Shown here in pieces: positions 47,636-58,594 of a DNA stretch of 64,000 nt. The DNA is taken from positions 9,064,899 through 9,128,898 of the forward strand of contig CM055275.1 of NCBI GenBank assembly GCA_029237695.1. Reading direction: 5' to 3'. The notes below the pieces were generated by a model. It did no database searches and was not told the DNA's origin. It worked only from the letters and a program-made list of their open reading frames with translations. The DNA is from Conchocele bisecta (lineage: Eukaryota > Mollusca > Bivalvia > Lucinida > Thyasiridae). Each line of letters opens with the position of its first letter. The first letter of the stretch is position 1. The translations under genes and the position numbers were made by a program.

Positions 47636-48673
47636 TACATAAAGCAAGTCATGAACCTACTGCAGTTCCTACGTGGCACACGAGAACGCAACTGACTGTT
47701 GTATCTCGCTTCTTCGGAAAAGATGTGTGTCCATTTCTTCGCATATAGACACGAATATTCCCAGAATATCCCAGAGCACATTTGCGCGTATGTACGATTT
47801 GAAAGAGAGCAATTCCAACATATGGGAAGTGTTCGAGCTAGGGAACTTTGTTGTCAACACAAATAGCACACCCTTCACCTCAGTCGGTCCCGACCAAGCT
47901 CAGGAATATGTTAACAAAGTACACAAAGGTGGCGGTGCCTTAACTGGCATAACAACTAATCCCAGTGCACTACTGAAGTACTGTCTCAGTGCATCAGAGC
48001 TTACCAGGCTTTCTGGTGAGATGGAAAGACTACTGAACATTCAGAACAATGGTACACAAAAGCACCACAGTCATAGTGTGTCTAGGAATAAGCGACAGGA
48101 GAAGGCTGTGCAACAGCTACATGATTTTGTGATAAAATCCAATCCATTCACTTTTGATGAACGGGACGAGTTCGCTGTTGGTGAAGGAGTTGATGCCACT
48201 GAACAGAAGCTGTTCAACCTAACGACGAAGATGATCATGCCGGAAACAGTGCAATGGGATATATTAGATATGGAAGAACGTGGCACTCTGTGTTTTACGG
48301 AGTTTGTTGAACAACGAATTTGTGGTGACACAAACTTGTGAAACAGGATGCCCAAAGTCAAATACTTGAATTTGGATGATTGTGGAAAGGCAAATTCACT
48401 CTGAAGGTAACAACCGCTCTATTTGTCTGTCTTCTTGTCGTTGCCAAGTCGTCTATGGGCGTAAATCTGGAAGATGTCATTTTTGGAAACCATGAATTAT
48501 CAGCAGTGAACACCACTTTCATGAAGGCCGGTTCCCTCTATCCATGTCTTGATAAGTTCAAGCTGGCCAATGCGCTGGAAGGTTTGGTGGCAGATCAAAC
48601 TCGTATTGGTGAGTCAGTTGAAATGACAGATGCGAGCATCATAGTTGATGGGATCCTGATAATGTGGGTATAG

Positions 48674-49440
48674 ACAACGGAATTTTGTTTATACGACGAT
48701 TATTGGCGAAGTTATTGGCAACATAATTGTTGCTAAGGCGGCCATTTTGAATCCAAGATGGCGGCCAAAAAATGGCGGGAGAACATGGCGCCCACCCTCA
48801 TTGAATACCCCAAAGATATTGAAAATAACAAGAAACAAGAATCATCATTCAAAGCCCACGGGATTACATAGTGACATAAACTACTCAGCAGAGTCGCTGA
48901 AACATCATATTATAATGCTTCAATTACCACAAGGCATGTAACTGTGCTTACAAAACGCATTTATCTACAACGTATAATATTCCTTAGTTCACGAAACGTT
49001 TCAACATGACAAATCACGATCCATCGCTCAGGCACAGACACTCATTTAACCAGACAGCGAATTAATGTGTTTTCGTTGCATGATCATATACAGCATTATG
49101 AGTAGAAGGAAACTTCTGAGCCACATCTGGAGTGTGACCCCATCGACGGCCTAACCTTCTCGCGGTGACCCTGTCGATTTGTAGCTGATTGAGTGGGGAT
49201 GTTAGGATCTTGAATGGTTGGTACCACTATTACATAAATAGTGCCTTTTGTTTATGGGAATATTGTGGATTATCTCCCCGAGGAAGCACGATACTAATTC
49301 ATAATATTCCCCTTAACAAAGGGCAATATGTATATAGTATTATACCTCATCGTAAAGTATCAAATGGGATACGGAAATTGTACACAAAAGGTTGAACCAA
49401 CTATTCTTTGTTCGTGCCTACCGCATCTAACATACTATTT
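48674..49440. other. No gene seen; short GCC-ATTTT inverted motif
   Basis: At 48738-48800 GGCGGCCATTTTGAATCC faces AAGATGGCGGCC, a small foldback with repeated ATGGCG. Otherwise nothing recognisable. Confidence 0.4.
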
Positions 49441-49444
49441 CACT

Positions 49445-49600
49445 ATTATGTTCTTCTTCATCTAAATTGCTTAGCCCTAAATGATACTCCTTTGTGTTGG
49501 TGGGCCGTTAAGCAACATTCCATCCCATTTTTTCAAATTCTGAAATCATTCCTCGATTCAAATTTACCAGTTAACATTACATATCCAACTTTCGTGGCCA
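49445..49600 (+). mobile_element. Non-LTR 3'-end fragment, second copy
   Basis: Contains TAAATGATACTCCTTTGTGT and GGGCCGTTAAGCAACATTCC, as at 22358 and in the 41.3-kb element. The shared sequence with 22358 continues about 60 bases downstream (GAAATCATTCC..AAATTTACCAG), so these two copies sit inside a larger repeat. Confidence 0.55.
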
Positions 49601-49977
49601 CCTTACCTGGACAAAATCCAGTGACCACATGGTCAATTTCAGCTGACCAATACGTGATGGTCAGTCGGCAATTTCCGTGATATCGTCTTTTTCCGTAATA
49701 TTTCGGAAATATACAGGTATCACGTGATGTATGCAATTTTATCAATATGTAAACCGATAATCCATGTACACGTAGTGTGGTGAGTCCACCATTGACCACT
49801 GTGATATTCGATTTAAAGTGTCGGGTTTACATGTATCTCACTTTCCGAACATGTTTATTTTAGTGAAAATGAATTTTATGACCACGTTAAAATGATTTCC
49901 AAAGTTAAATATGTTTTCCGTAAATGATATCGCAAATATTTTATACCAAATGTGGAATTAACTATTCTTCCTTTGTA

Positions 49978-51100
49978 TAAATAAAGTTCAAGGAAGTTTA
50001 GTTTGCAATACATAAAATGCAATGATTCTGCTTAATTCCCTGTAAATATAAACAACACATTTCCATTTATTGACAATTTTATAATTTGTGACACTTTCAC
50101 CAATACTAGTTTCGATAATCGGAGGAAATCTCGTTAATATTGCCCTGAAATCAAGAGAAAACATGCAACGATATGTAAACTAACGTAGTCTGACCAAGAT
50201 ATATAATTCCCGTGTATGTAAAAAGGGAATTACGTTAATTATTTTTAACCATATCAAATAAAGATGAAATTATATTAAGTATTGCAAGTTACAATTATCT
50301 CAAAGATAATCAAATAAGACAAGGTATATGCTGAAATTACAAATCAGTATGTCAGCGCGGATGCAGACCGTAAATGCGTGTATGCTGTTTTCTAATCGAT
50401 TTTTATAATGTGTACGCGTATGAGTCTGATCTGGGCTTACACTGTTCATTAATCATTATGAAGCCTGTACTATAGTTATGCGGAGAAAACAACCACACAG
50501 TCGTAACAATTAGTTAAATCACGTAATTAATTACATATGACCGATGTACTCGCTATATATATTGTCAGACTAGCGAAATATTTTATGTTAATATCTCGGG
50601 TAATATACATGTAGCCTAATGCAACACAGCGATTGAAACCAGTGTATACCCAGATCAAGCTGCGCATCCACACATTCTGAACGGGGTTTACCCTGGTTTT
50701 ACAAATATAGTTCAAGGTTTAGTTTGCAGTAAATAATTCGCGATAATCTGCTTAATTGCCTGTAAATAAAATCAACACATTTCCATTTATTGACAATTTT
50801 ATAATTTGTGACACTTTCATCAATATTAGTTTCGATAATTGGTATAAAGCCCGTTAATATTGCCCTGAAATCAAGAGAAAACATACAACGATACAAATAT
50901 TTACAACCAGTGTAAGTAATCTGGTAAACTAACGTAGTCTGACCAACACTTATAATTCCCGCGTACATGTAAAAAGGAAATTACATTAATTATTTCTAGC
51001 CAAATAAAATAAAGATGAAATTATATTAAGTATTGCAAGTTGCAATTATTGAGATAATCAAATGAGACAAAGTCTATGCTGAAATTACAAATCAGTAGAA
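49978..51100. repeat. Two direct copies of a 370-400 bp repeat
   Basis: 49978-50350 and 50700-51100 share AACACATTTCCATTTATTGA, ATTGCCCTGAAATCAAGAGA, TAACGTAGTCTGACCAA and TATTAAGTATTGCAAGTT in the same order. No coding sequence. 51101-52038 also lacks a recognisable gene. Confidence 0.8.
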
Positions 51101-52038
51101 AATGTTGGTTACTTTGTTCACAAATAATTTTACCGACAACACGGTCATGCCTCGGGGAACATATAAGCTTTTAGAGTGACCGTAAGCAGGTGCCCGTTTC
51201 AACGAATATCACGGAAATTGCGGAAGATTTCCGTGATACGCTGATTGAAAAATGAAAACAGATGGTGTCATTATTATTTTCTAAAAAGGACCAACATAAT
51301 ATTAACTTAGAAACATAATTTTTATATCAATAGATAGAAAAATGAATGAGCTAATTGAAAGTACCTGTGATTTTTCATAGAACGCCTAAATTATCGTGAA
51401 TAGTTATATGCGTTCTATAATTACAATGACTCCAGGGGCCGAATGGGGTTCGCTGCGGGAAACTTCGTAAAATGAAAGTGTGCCAATACCAATAAGCTAT
51501 ATGTTTGTTCAATATTGAAACATGCTAACACCTGTAAACATTCTCGTTAGGTTATATTAAAATAATAATACGCATGTAATTCGCAAGAAATAGCTTCCCA
51601 ATGAAATTTAGTTTAAATAGATTGTCCCGTACAGAGCCCCATTCAGAACGCCTCATCGTCATATAGGCAATATTTGAACCTTTTTACTAAGAGCCATCGT
51701 GTCATGTGTCAAATAAATTGGACACATGTCACTTTTTATTAATGTAATATACCAACCAATAACACATTTTATGTTTAAAAAGTAAACTATTTATTGTAAA
51801 ATGCGATTTTATTTACATGTGTGACGTCATACCATATTTTGTGTTACTTATGGTTAATTATAGTTACGCTATAAAAAGTAATTCCGAAAATAAAATCTTT
51901 TAAAAGGTAGATACGTTTGCTATATCCAGAATTCAATCAACTAATAACATACATGTATAATATAAGTAAGTGAGTTTTGTCATTATCTATTTGTTGCTTG
52001 CTTTATTTCATTTTACATGCCAAACGCGTAATAATACA

Positions 52039-52147
52039 AAGTAGTATATAAGAGTCACAATGATACCACCACCCTCTGGAAGGCACCGGCTACGCGCGGT
52101 GCCCCCCACCGCATGGTGGTATCATTGGTGACTCTTATATACTACTT
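52039..52147. repeat. 109-bp near-perfect palindrome at the element's left edge
   Basis: Arms of 32-33 bases (AAGTAGTATATAAGAGTCAC..GATACCACC and its inverse, one indel) enclose an inner GCACCG..CGGTGC stem. Each outer end reads AGTAGTAT inward. It may be a terminal repeat with a head-to-head partner, or a terminal hairpin. Confidence 0.8.
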
Positions 52148-52241
52148 GGATTTTCCCCCACTGTTCGGCGGGTATGTATGAGAAGAATGGACCATATTTT
52201 TCATCAACCGCGAGACCATATATTTATGACATGAGAAGATC

Positions 52242-52515
52242 CACCCTATTAGAGATAAGAAATCCATTGGTTATACTCAGTATATATATGACAATCTGTC
52301 ATAAATATTAGCAACTTACACCCTATTAGAGATAAGAAATCCATTGGTTATACTCAGTATATATATGACAAACTGTCATAAATATCGGCAACTTACACCC
52401 TATTAGAGATAAGAAATCCATTGGTTATATTCAGTATATATATGACAATCTGTCATAAATATTGGCAACTTACACCCTATTAGAGACAAGAATTCCATTG
52501 GTTATACTCAGTATA
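52242..52515. repeat. 77-bp tandem repeats with internal palindrome, upstream of the polymerase
   Basis: CACCCTATTAGAGA starts at 52242, 52319, 52396 and 52473: an exact 77-base period over 3.5 units ending at the polymerase ATG. Each full unit has TATGACA-NNN-TGTCATA; the arms are unchanged while the spacer is ATC, AAC, ATC. This suggests a conserved dimer-binding site or replication/promoter iteron (inference). Confidence 0.85.
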
Positions 52516-55500
52516 ATGTCTACCATAAAGCAAATGAGAGAGCAAGCTAAGAGTTGGGGAATTTCCCTAAGAGGTTTGAGACTCAAGAAAGATATAGCAG
52601 ATAGGATAAGTGACGCGCGAGCCGTCGTCTACGAGGAGAGGCTGCAGCGTGCGGTTTCGACCGGACGACTGCCTGCCGACCTCGAAAAACGATCCGAGAA
52701 TTTGGAGAACGAGACGACGGCCAGTCTGCGTGCCACCGCTTACGCGCAGCGTGTAAAAGAAAATCCCAGCGCGCGCAGAAAACCACTATACAAAGTGTAC
52801 TACAATAAGATTTATCAAGGCCTGGTGAGGAGCCCTCCTAAGAGTAGGAGACAGCTCGCCAGAGATTTGGTGGAGGAGGGTCCCAGGATTCTCGCCGAAG
52901 AAGCTGAAGTTAGGGAAACTGTTGATAGGGGTAGGAGGGAGATAGTATGGACTTTCGAGAGGGGGGTAGATGGGGAGATTGCTAATCGCATAATGAATAA
53001 AATTCGCCCAGAGATGACCACGGCGTGTTATCTGAGGTATTCGTGTTCTTATCATATTAGGAACATCGAGACCGACGAAACGATGATCTATCACAAACAA
53101 TCAAAGGGCAGTCCGTGGATAAACGAGATCGCCAAAGCCGAGAGTTGGATATTCGATAGAGAGAAAGGTCGAATGGACATCGACAAAGTTGATAGACCAA
53201 ACACAAAATGGACCTTCGTTCGTTGGATATCGGTAGAGGTGATGATGATCATCGATGCGCAACAACTTCTCATGGGAGCGGGAAAACTACCCGATTGGTT
53301 AAGACAGAAAAAGGGAATGTATTCCGTCGACACGTACGACGACTACTTGTGTCTGTTTAGGTGCATAGCCATCCATCGTGGAGGGAGAACCGACCGCTGT
53401 TGTGAGAAGGCACGAGCTCTGGCTCGCGAATACCTCGGTCACGATAACGGACCGGGTAGTAAGGGAATCCCCCTGGACTCTCTTAAGAATGTCGAAGAGC
53501 ATTTCAAGCTGGGCATTCGCGTTTACGAGCCCACCGCCGACGGAGTGTGGTACCTAATGAAGTCTCCGGCAAATTACGACGCGGTTGGGGAGAAGACAAT
53601 GACGATAGGAATGTTTGGAGGTCACTCGTTCCTCATAACGAACCTCCGCAAGATGACGAACGAGTACGGGTGCTCCAGATGCCAACAACGGTTCACAAAG
53701 TCGTGTTACATGCACAGGCACGCGACCACCTGCATGGGTGGGAAGACCGTGGTGACATGTCCAGGTAAGAGGGTAGAGCGACCGCAGTCGGCATACGAGA
53801 AGGTGTTCTATCCCAATGGGTCAGCGAGCGCGGTGTCGATTCAATGGTTGAGCAGAGAAGAGGAGAGGGTGGAAAATCACATACATCACGCGAGATGCGG
53901 TCACGGCGGGGAGAGGTGGGTGGCCGGCGATCCGGTCGACGGCTACTGTCACGAAATCAAGACCGTGTTTCAGTTTTACGGATGTTACTGGCACGGGTGT
54001 CCGACGCATTGCAGGAGAGGTAACGCGAGATCACTATACAGGAGGACGAAAATCCAAGACGCCAAGATATGGAAGGCGGGTTACCAGCTGGTGGTGATGT
54101 GGGAGTGCGAGTGGTTGAATGAGGTGAATACCCACTATCCACAATCGCCGCACGAGGAGGAGACGACTCTGTATCCTCAGCAGATAGTCTACGACTTCGA
54201 GGCGTATCTCGACAAGTCGAAAACCACGCGACCCACCAAAGACCTGGCCTTCGAGGTAGAGCACGTCCCTATGTCGGTGTCGTTGGGGGATACGATGCAC
54301 GAGGGGATCACACACATCTGCGAACGAGAACCCGACACTCTGGTCGAGAAGTTCGTGACCGAGCTGCAGAGGAGAGGCAATGCAATCAGGGAGGGGGTTA
54401 GGAAGAAGTATCTGCCGGCCGACATAGAGATGCTGTCGAAACCTCAGCGAGAGAAGATCGTCTCGTGGATCGACCAAGTCCCGGTGGTGGGGTTCAACTG
54501 CAGCAGGTACGACCTGAATCTCATCAAGCGGTACCTTGTCGAGAAGTTGGCGGCCACCGTGAATAAGGTGATGGTCGGAAAGAGAGCCAGCACGACGATG
54601 TTTCTGTTTACCCCGGAGTTGAGATTTCTCGACATCATCCAGTATCTAGGACCCGGTACCACGTACGACCGGTGGGTTAAGGCGTACGACTGTAAAACGG
54701 TAAAGTCTCACTTCCCGTACGAGTGGTTCGATAGCGCGGACAAGCTCGACCATCCGGGATTTCCCGACTATCCCGAGTGGTACTCGAAGTTGAAGGGTGA
54801 GTTCCTACTGTCTTTGACAGAGTGGAAAGAGTGTAATAAGGTATTCCGAGAAAAGGGGATGAAGACATTCAAGGAATGGTTTCGACACTACAACGACTTG
54901 GATGTAGGACCGTTCCTGGAGGCTCTGACTAAAATGACGGAGTTCTACAGGGGAAGAGGTGTGGATATACTCAAGGATGCCGTGTCTCTGCCCGGTGTTT
55001 CCCTTCAGTACCTACTTCGTGGGACGATCGATGGGAAGGCGGACACGCCCGAGTTATGGTCGCCGAAGTCTGAAACTTACGAGATGATGAAGCAGGGATT
55101 GGTCGGTGGTCCGTCCATAGTATTCTCCAGATACGCCGAGGCTGGAAGGTCAACGATCAGGGGTCAGGTGGGGAGTCGGGAGGAGAAGATGTGCAAGGCG
55201 GTGCTGGGGTACGATGCCAATGCTCTGTACCTATCTACTCTGTCGAAGGACATGCCGTGCGGTGAGGAGCAGATATGGACGTGTGACGACCCGGAAAGAC
55301 AGTCGTATATAGACCGTTTTGTGAGGGAGTTCAGGAGTGAAAAGTGGTTAGGATTTGCGGAGTTGGATATAGAGGTCCCGGAAACGTTGAGAGAAAAGTT
55401 CTCTGAAATGTCTCCGCTGTTCGTTAATCGAGAAGTCGATGAGACCGAGGTTCCGCAGCACATGAAGGACTACCTGGCCAGGACCGGGAGGACTAGGGTC

Positions 55501-56445
55501 GAAGGGCAGAGAAAGCTCGTTGGGGCCCTATCTGCCAAGAAGATGATCATATACTCCCCGCTGCTAAAGTGGTATCTGGAGCACGGTCTGGTCGTCAAGG
55601 CGGTGCATAGGGTGATAGACTACACGCCCGCAAACCGTTTCAATGGTTCGTGGAAGAGGTCATTGCCGCCAGACGGACGGGGGACGTCGACAAGAGCAAG
55701 GCGGTGTTGGCGGAGATATTCAAACTTGTTGGCAACGCGTGCTGTGGCAAGCTGATAGAGGCCCAAGAGAGACACATGAACACCACATATACGAAGGATG
55801 AGAAGACTGTTGACCGGGCACTGAGGTCGGCGTGGTTCGAAGACCTGGAGGAGATTGGGGAGGCTTACGAGATATCGAGCAGGAAGACTCGAGTGGTGAT
55901 CAACAGACCGTTTCAGTGTGGCATAGCGGTCTACCAGCTGGCCAAGCTCCGGATGCTCGAGTTCTACTACGACTTCTTGGACAAGTACGTGGATCGCGGA
56001 GATTTCGAACTGATACAGATGTACACTGACAGCATGTACTTCGCGCTGTCGGAGAAGACGCTGGCGAGAAAGAATATGAAGAGAAAGTTCAAAGGAGAAG
56101 ACCGAGTGGCTGGCGTGGGATAAATGGAGCAACAGAACTCCGGGACTGTTCAAGCTGGAATTCGAAGGGGATAGAGCCATCGCTCTGTGGAGCAAGTGTT
56201 ACTACGTGAACGGTGAAGGAAAATCTAAGCACTCGGCTAAGGGGATGTCGAAGAGATCTAACGATCTGACTTGGGGAAGGTACAAGAGTGCTCTCGAAGG
56301 GGGTAAGGATATGGCGGAAAACAGGGGATTCCGAATGGTTAACGGGGTGATGAAGACGTACAAGCAGGAGAAGTTGGGGTTGTCGGCGTACTACGACAAG
56401 AGGAGAGTGATGGAAGACGGGGTACACACCGAGCCTACAGGATAG
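52516..56445 (+). pseudogene. Protein-primed family B DNA polymerase (PolB), two frameshifts
   Basis: Start taken at ATG 52516; an upstream TTG lies in the 77-bp repeat. Residues 1-380 are a helical/basic N-terminal region of unknown function. A C2H2-like finger follows at 386-406 (CSRCQQRF...HRHATTC), then an endonuclease-like GCYWHGCP block (484-498). Exonuclease motifs: YDFEAY (D560, E562), GFNCSRYDLN (659-668), YNDLD (792-796). Polymerase motif A is YDANALY (D900). Frame is lost near 55,630; motif B (KLVGNACCGK, from 55722) and motif C (MYTDSMYF, 56019-56042) are in the next frame. The first frame resumes near 56,090, giving GLSAYYDKR to the stop at 56445. Motif C has Tyr where the first Asp of D-T-D is expected, and motif B lacks its usual Ser and Tyr, so the copy is probably inactive. 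It would replicate the element by protein priming. Confidence 0.88.
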
Positions 56446-56446
56446 G

Positions 56447-56462
56447 TAAAAAAAAAAAAAAG
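56447..56462. other. Poly-A tract between convergent genes
   Basis: About 15 A residues lie between the polymerase stop (56445) and the integrase stop (56484-56486). They may mark shared 3' ends. Confidence 0.6.
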
Positions 56463-56483
56463 ACTCTAAAAGAGGGGAGAATA

Positions 56484-57511
56484 CTAAAGACTCTGACGAT
56501 CCGGGGGTAGCTGGGTGTCAGAAGGTACCATAAGAAGTTCTTCGCGAACAAACCCGCGAGATGGACCATCAGCCAAATAGTAGAGCACGGGCTCATCAGG
56601 TTTGGTAATAGATCGATCTAGATGATATACATTGAGAGACCACACGGGATCAGTCGCGCGGCGGCGACCACCTTCGAGCTCTCCCGGTTGATAGAGGTAC
56701 CTGACGTCAACATCCTATGGAAGCGCAATCGGCGATTGCTGCTCCTCTAAACCAACGGGTCGCCCGCGCGAGACGGCAGAGGGCTTGCTCGTCACCCTTT
56801 TAAACTTGATGGCATCTGCAGGCTTCTTATCGATCAATCTGGTCACCTCTCCGTTTAGTGCGGAGACCACGGCGGGCAGTCTGGCCACCCACTCGGTCGA
56901 GCGCGAATGAGGGTCTACAAGTTATTTGGCGTATTGGTGACCGAACAGTCTCTCAGCCAGGGTTCTATTGAAGCGCTCCACGATCCCCTGGTCTCGGTGG
57001 ATGTTGACGCGGCCACGTCTGACAGAAACGTCGTGCTTAGACAATAAATGAGAGACCGCGCCCATGAACTTTCGGCCGGGATCGACCTGGAGAAGATTTG
57101 GCCAATTGAGAGGACTCCTCTTATATAATCGGGAAAGAGCCTCGGAAAATTGGCTAACGGCTCAGCCTCCTTATAACGACTCGCTACGTCAACGATTGTC
57201 AGTGCGTACTTGTACGTCTTGCGACCGACGCGATCGTGAGGGAGAAATAGGAGGTCGGCTTGGTGGACTTCGTTCGGCACCGGCACGTCGAATTTCGGGC
57301 GCGGAATATTGTGAGGCGCGGGCAAATATATCTGCCAGATGGCCTGCTTCTTGAGCCATTCCTTGACAGCGTTTTCTGAAACCTTGGTCGCTGCCGCGAG
57401 GTTCTTGATGGCCGCGAGTCCCTTCCAGTAGCCGCGGGGGCTGTAGTATGTGTTCGCTAGCTTGCGCGTTAGGCGAACTGATAGTTTGGTATTAAGTTTG
57501 AGCGTGTTCAT
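56484..57511 (-). pseudogene. Retroviral-type DDE integrase of the Polinton
   Basis: Starts at ATG 57511. N-terminal part: YYSPRGYWKGLAAIKNLA and VKEWLKKQAIWQIYLPAP, the helical region typical of Polinton integrases. Catalytic core: HQADLLFLPHD (Asp at 57254-57256), YALTIVDVASRYKEAEPL. A frameshift near 57,150 moves the rest to another frame: LLQVDPGRKFMGAV (Asp at 57081-57083), HRDQGIVERFNRTLAERLFG (Glu at 56976-56978). Then an in-frame TAA (56922-56924), ARLPAVVSALNGEVTRL, a TAG (56715-56717), and a C-terminal SH3/chromo-like part (YLYQPGELEGG, VREELLMVPSDTQLPPD). The D-D-E triad is intact with about 35-residue spacing. Full length is about 342 codons, near normal. It would insert the element's ends; one frameshift and two stops abolish it. 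Convergent with the polymerase. Confidence 0.85.
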
Positions 57512-57651
57512 CGTATGTGATGTATTCTAATATATCGGACAATCTCCAACATGCCCTCGCCAGATCGTCCGGTAACTGCGTCGTTAATAATAAACCTTTG
57601 TTGGAAGTACAATTGCGATTGGGGTTAAGTTCTGAAGGAACTTGGGAAAAT

Positions 57652-57843
57652 CTAACTCGAGGAATCTAATTCGGAGGAATCTAACATCCGCTTTGCGAAA
57701 AGGGTGGCCGCTTTTTCATCCTCCCGCCACGTCTCGAGAGAATCTCGGGCCAGACGAATCATACCCTGTGCACCAGTTATACGGTGTTTAAGGGCAGTGT
57801 AGCCTACATCAATCATAGCAAAATAAAGTTCGTCAACTGACAT
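57652..57843 (-). CDS. Small element protein, 63 aa
   Basis: Open from ATG 57843: MSVDELYFAMIDVGYTALKH then helical, charged sequence (ARDSLETWREDEKAATLFAK). No membrane segment. An AT-rich leader precedes it. Kept because it fits the gene spacing of the minus-strand block; function unknown and coding status modest. Confidence 0.5.
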   Translation of the reverse strand: MSVDELYFAMIDVGYTALKHRITGAQGMIRLARDSLETWREDEKAATLFAKRMLDSSELDSSS

Positions 57844-57905
57844 CGTTCTATATATATATTTATATAAAATAATATTTAAAATAATTATTAATTTTGTAAA
57901 AATTA

Positions 57906-58262
57906 TTAATTAATTTGAAATCTCGATTGAATATAGTAGCCGACGAGCCCCACCACACCCATTCCCACGACGATGAACGCGATCTCGCGATCTTTTTGGG
58001 GCTCTGACGGTACATAGAAATCTGAAAGTTGGGGCTTGCGATCCAGCGGCGCGAGACTTTTCTGTGGATATGCCAGCACGTACTCGCGGTTGGCTTCTTC
58101 AACGTTCTGGAAAGTTTGCGCGGCGTGATTGTCGCGGCGAAGCTCTTCATTAACCCAGTCCAGATGGGTGGTTCGTTTTTTCGACCACGCTTCCTTTGCG
58201 CTATTGAGTTGTTCTACAGCTAAATCGTGACGCTTGCGCTCATCCACGTTCGAGCTTCTCAT
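57906..58262 (-). CDS. Small membrane-anchored element protein, 118 aa
   Basis: Charged, probably coiled-coil N-terminal two thirds (ERKRHDLAVEQLNSAKEAWS; WVNEELRRDNHAAQTFQNVE), a Pro-rich linker, then a C-terminal membrane segment (IAFIVVGMGVVGLVGYYI, residues about 95-112). A tail-anchored shape. The frame is intact and the gene lies between two other small minus-strand ORFs. I know no function; it may be a minor virion or membrane protein. Confidence 0.6.
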   Translation of the reverse strand: MRSSNVDERKRHDLAVEQLNSAKEAWSKKRTTHLDWVNEELRRDNHAAQTFQNVEEANREYVLAYPQKSLAPLDRKPQLSDFYVPSEPQKDREIAFIVVGMGVVGLVGYYIQSRFQIN

Positions 58263-58345
58263 TTTCGAGAATATAAAAATTTGCTACCGCTGAACGCCAA
58301 TGCGTTTACAAGCGCACCACCTATCACTATTCCGATCGAAGCAAT

Positions 58346-58579
58346 TTATTTCCATATATTATCGGGTAGAATTCCAACTTTAATTAGATAATCTCGGGTC
58401 GAAATTGCGGCCACTACATCTAAGGTCATGAGCCCTACGTCTCTCACAGTCATGTCCAATTTGGGAGCGGGCCATCCGAAGGCCATCTTTCCTAGTCGAG
58501 CATACCCGATGCTGAAACCCAATATCACCATGGTGTTATAAAGCGCTTTCACTATCATTTTACCATCTTTTTCAGCCAT
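58346..58579 (-). CDS. Small conserved element protein, 77 aa
   Basis: Intact from ATG 58579: an amphipathic/hydrophobic N-terminal helix (ALYNTMVILGFSIGYARLG), a DMTVRDVGLMTLDVVAAIST middle and a DYLIKVGILPDNIW end. I recognise this LGFSIGYARLGK...PKLDxTxRDVG pattern as recurrent in Polinton-like elements. It probably has one or two membrane-associated helices. Function unknown. Confidence 0.65.
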   Translation of the reverse strand: MAEKDGKMIVKALYNTMVILGFSIGYARLGKMAFGWPAPKLDMTVRDVGLMTLDVVAAISTRDYLIKVGILPDNIWK

Positions 58580-58594
58580 TATTGATAACTATAA

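Larger units (their letters stand above)
44519..48673 (+). pseudogene. Uncharacterised widespread invertebrate gene family, broken copy
   Basis: Blocks in order: VPLVLHNLIRWIIQG (about 44559); ITLGMSLYCEHVWRS (about 44763); LLSQAGVGVPYGRV and GVYIPPGLHRHNQLRFSIGN, IDANVDTPGG, FHATAMAVYQ (44820-45050); after a frame break, LDMDLYKPARKIPY and FHTVLCGLRCIGATLEVSGM (45570-45720) and AHQITLQVLFDLW (about 45808). The Tc1 insertion follows. Then LASSEKMCVHFFAY (about 47700), WEVFELGNFVVNTNS with GPDQAQEYVNK and GGGALTGITTNPSALLKY (47820-47980), and NLEDVIFGNHELSAVN with ASIIVDGI (48460-48660). I recognise the layout as a multi-copy gene family of unknown function common in cnidarian, arthropod and mollusc genomes. 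At least two frame breaks, a TGA near 47695 and the transposon make it a pseudogene. Confidence 0.6.

Noticed and set aside
40054..52000. Further SEA exons
   Set aside because: No third a, m or b exon with matching acceptor, phase and motif could be found after 40053.
52462..52515. An upstream TTG start extending the polymerase by 18 codons
   Set aside because: The extra codons are the last part of the 77-bp repeat; ATG 52516 is the better start.
55600..56120. Programmed frameshifting in the polymerase
   Set aside because: Motif B and C substitutions and damage in the integrase, ATPase and 62-kb genes indicate decay, and no slippery site was evident.
54034..56427. Several 100-190 codon minus-strand frames across the polymerase
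   Set aside because: Antisense to a clear family B polymerase; no domain of their own.
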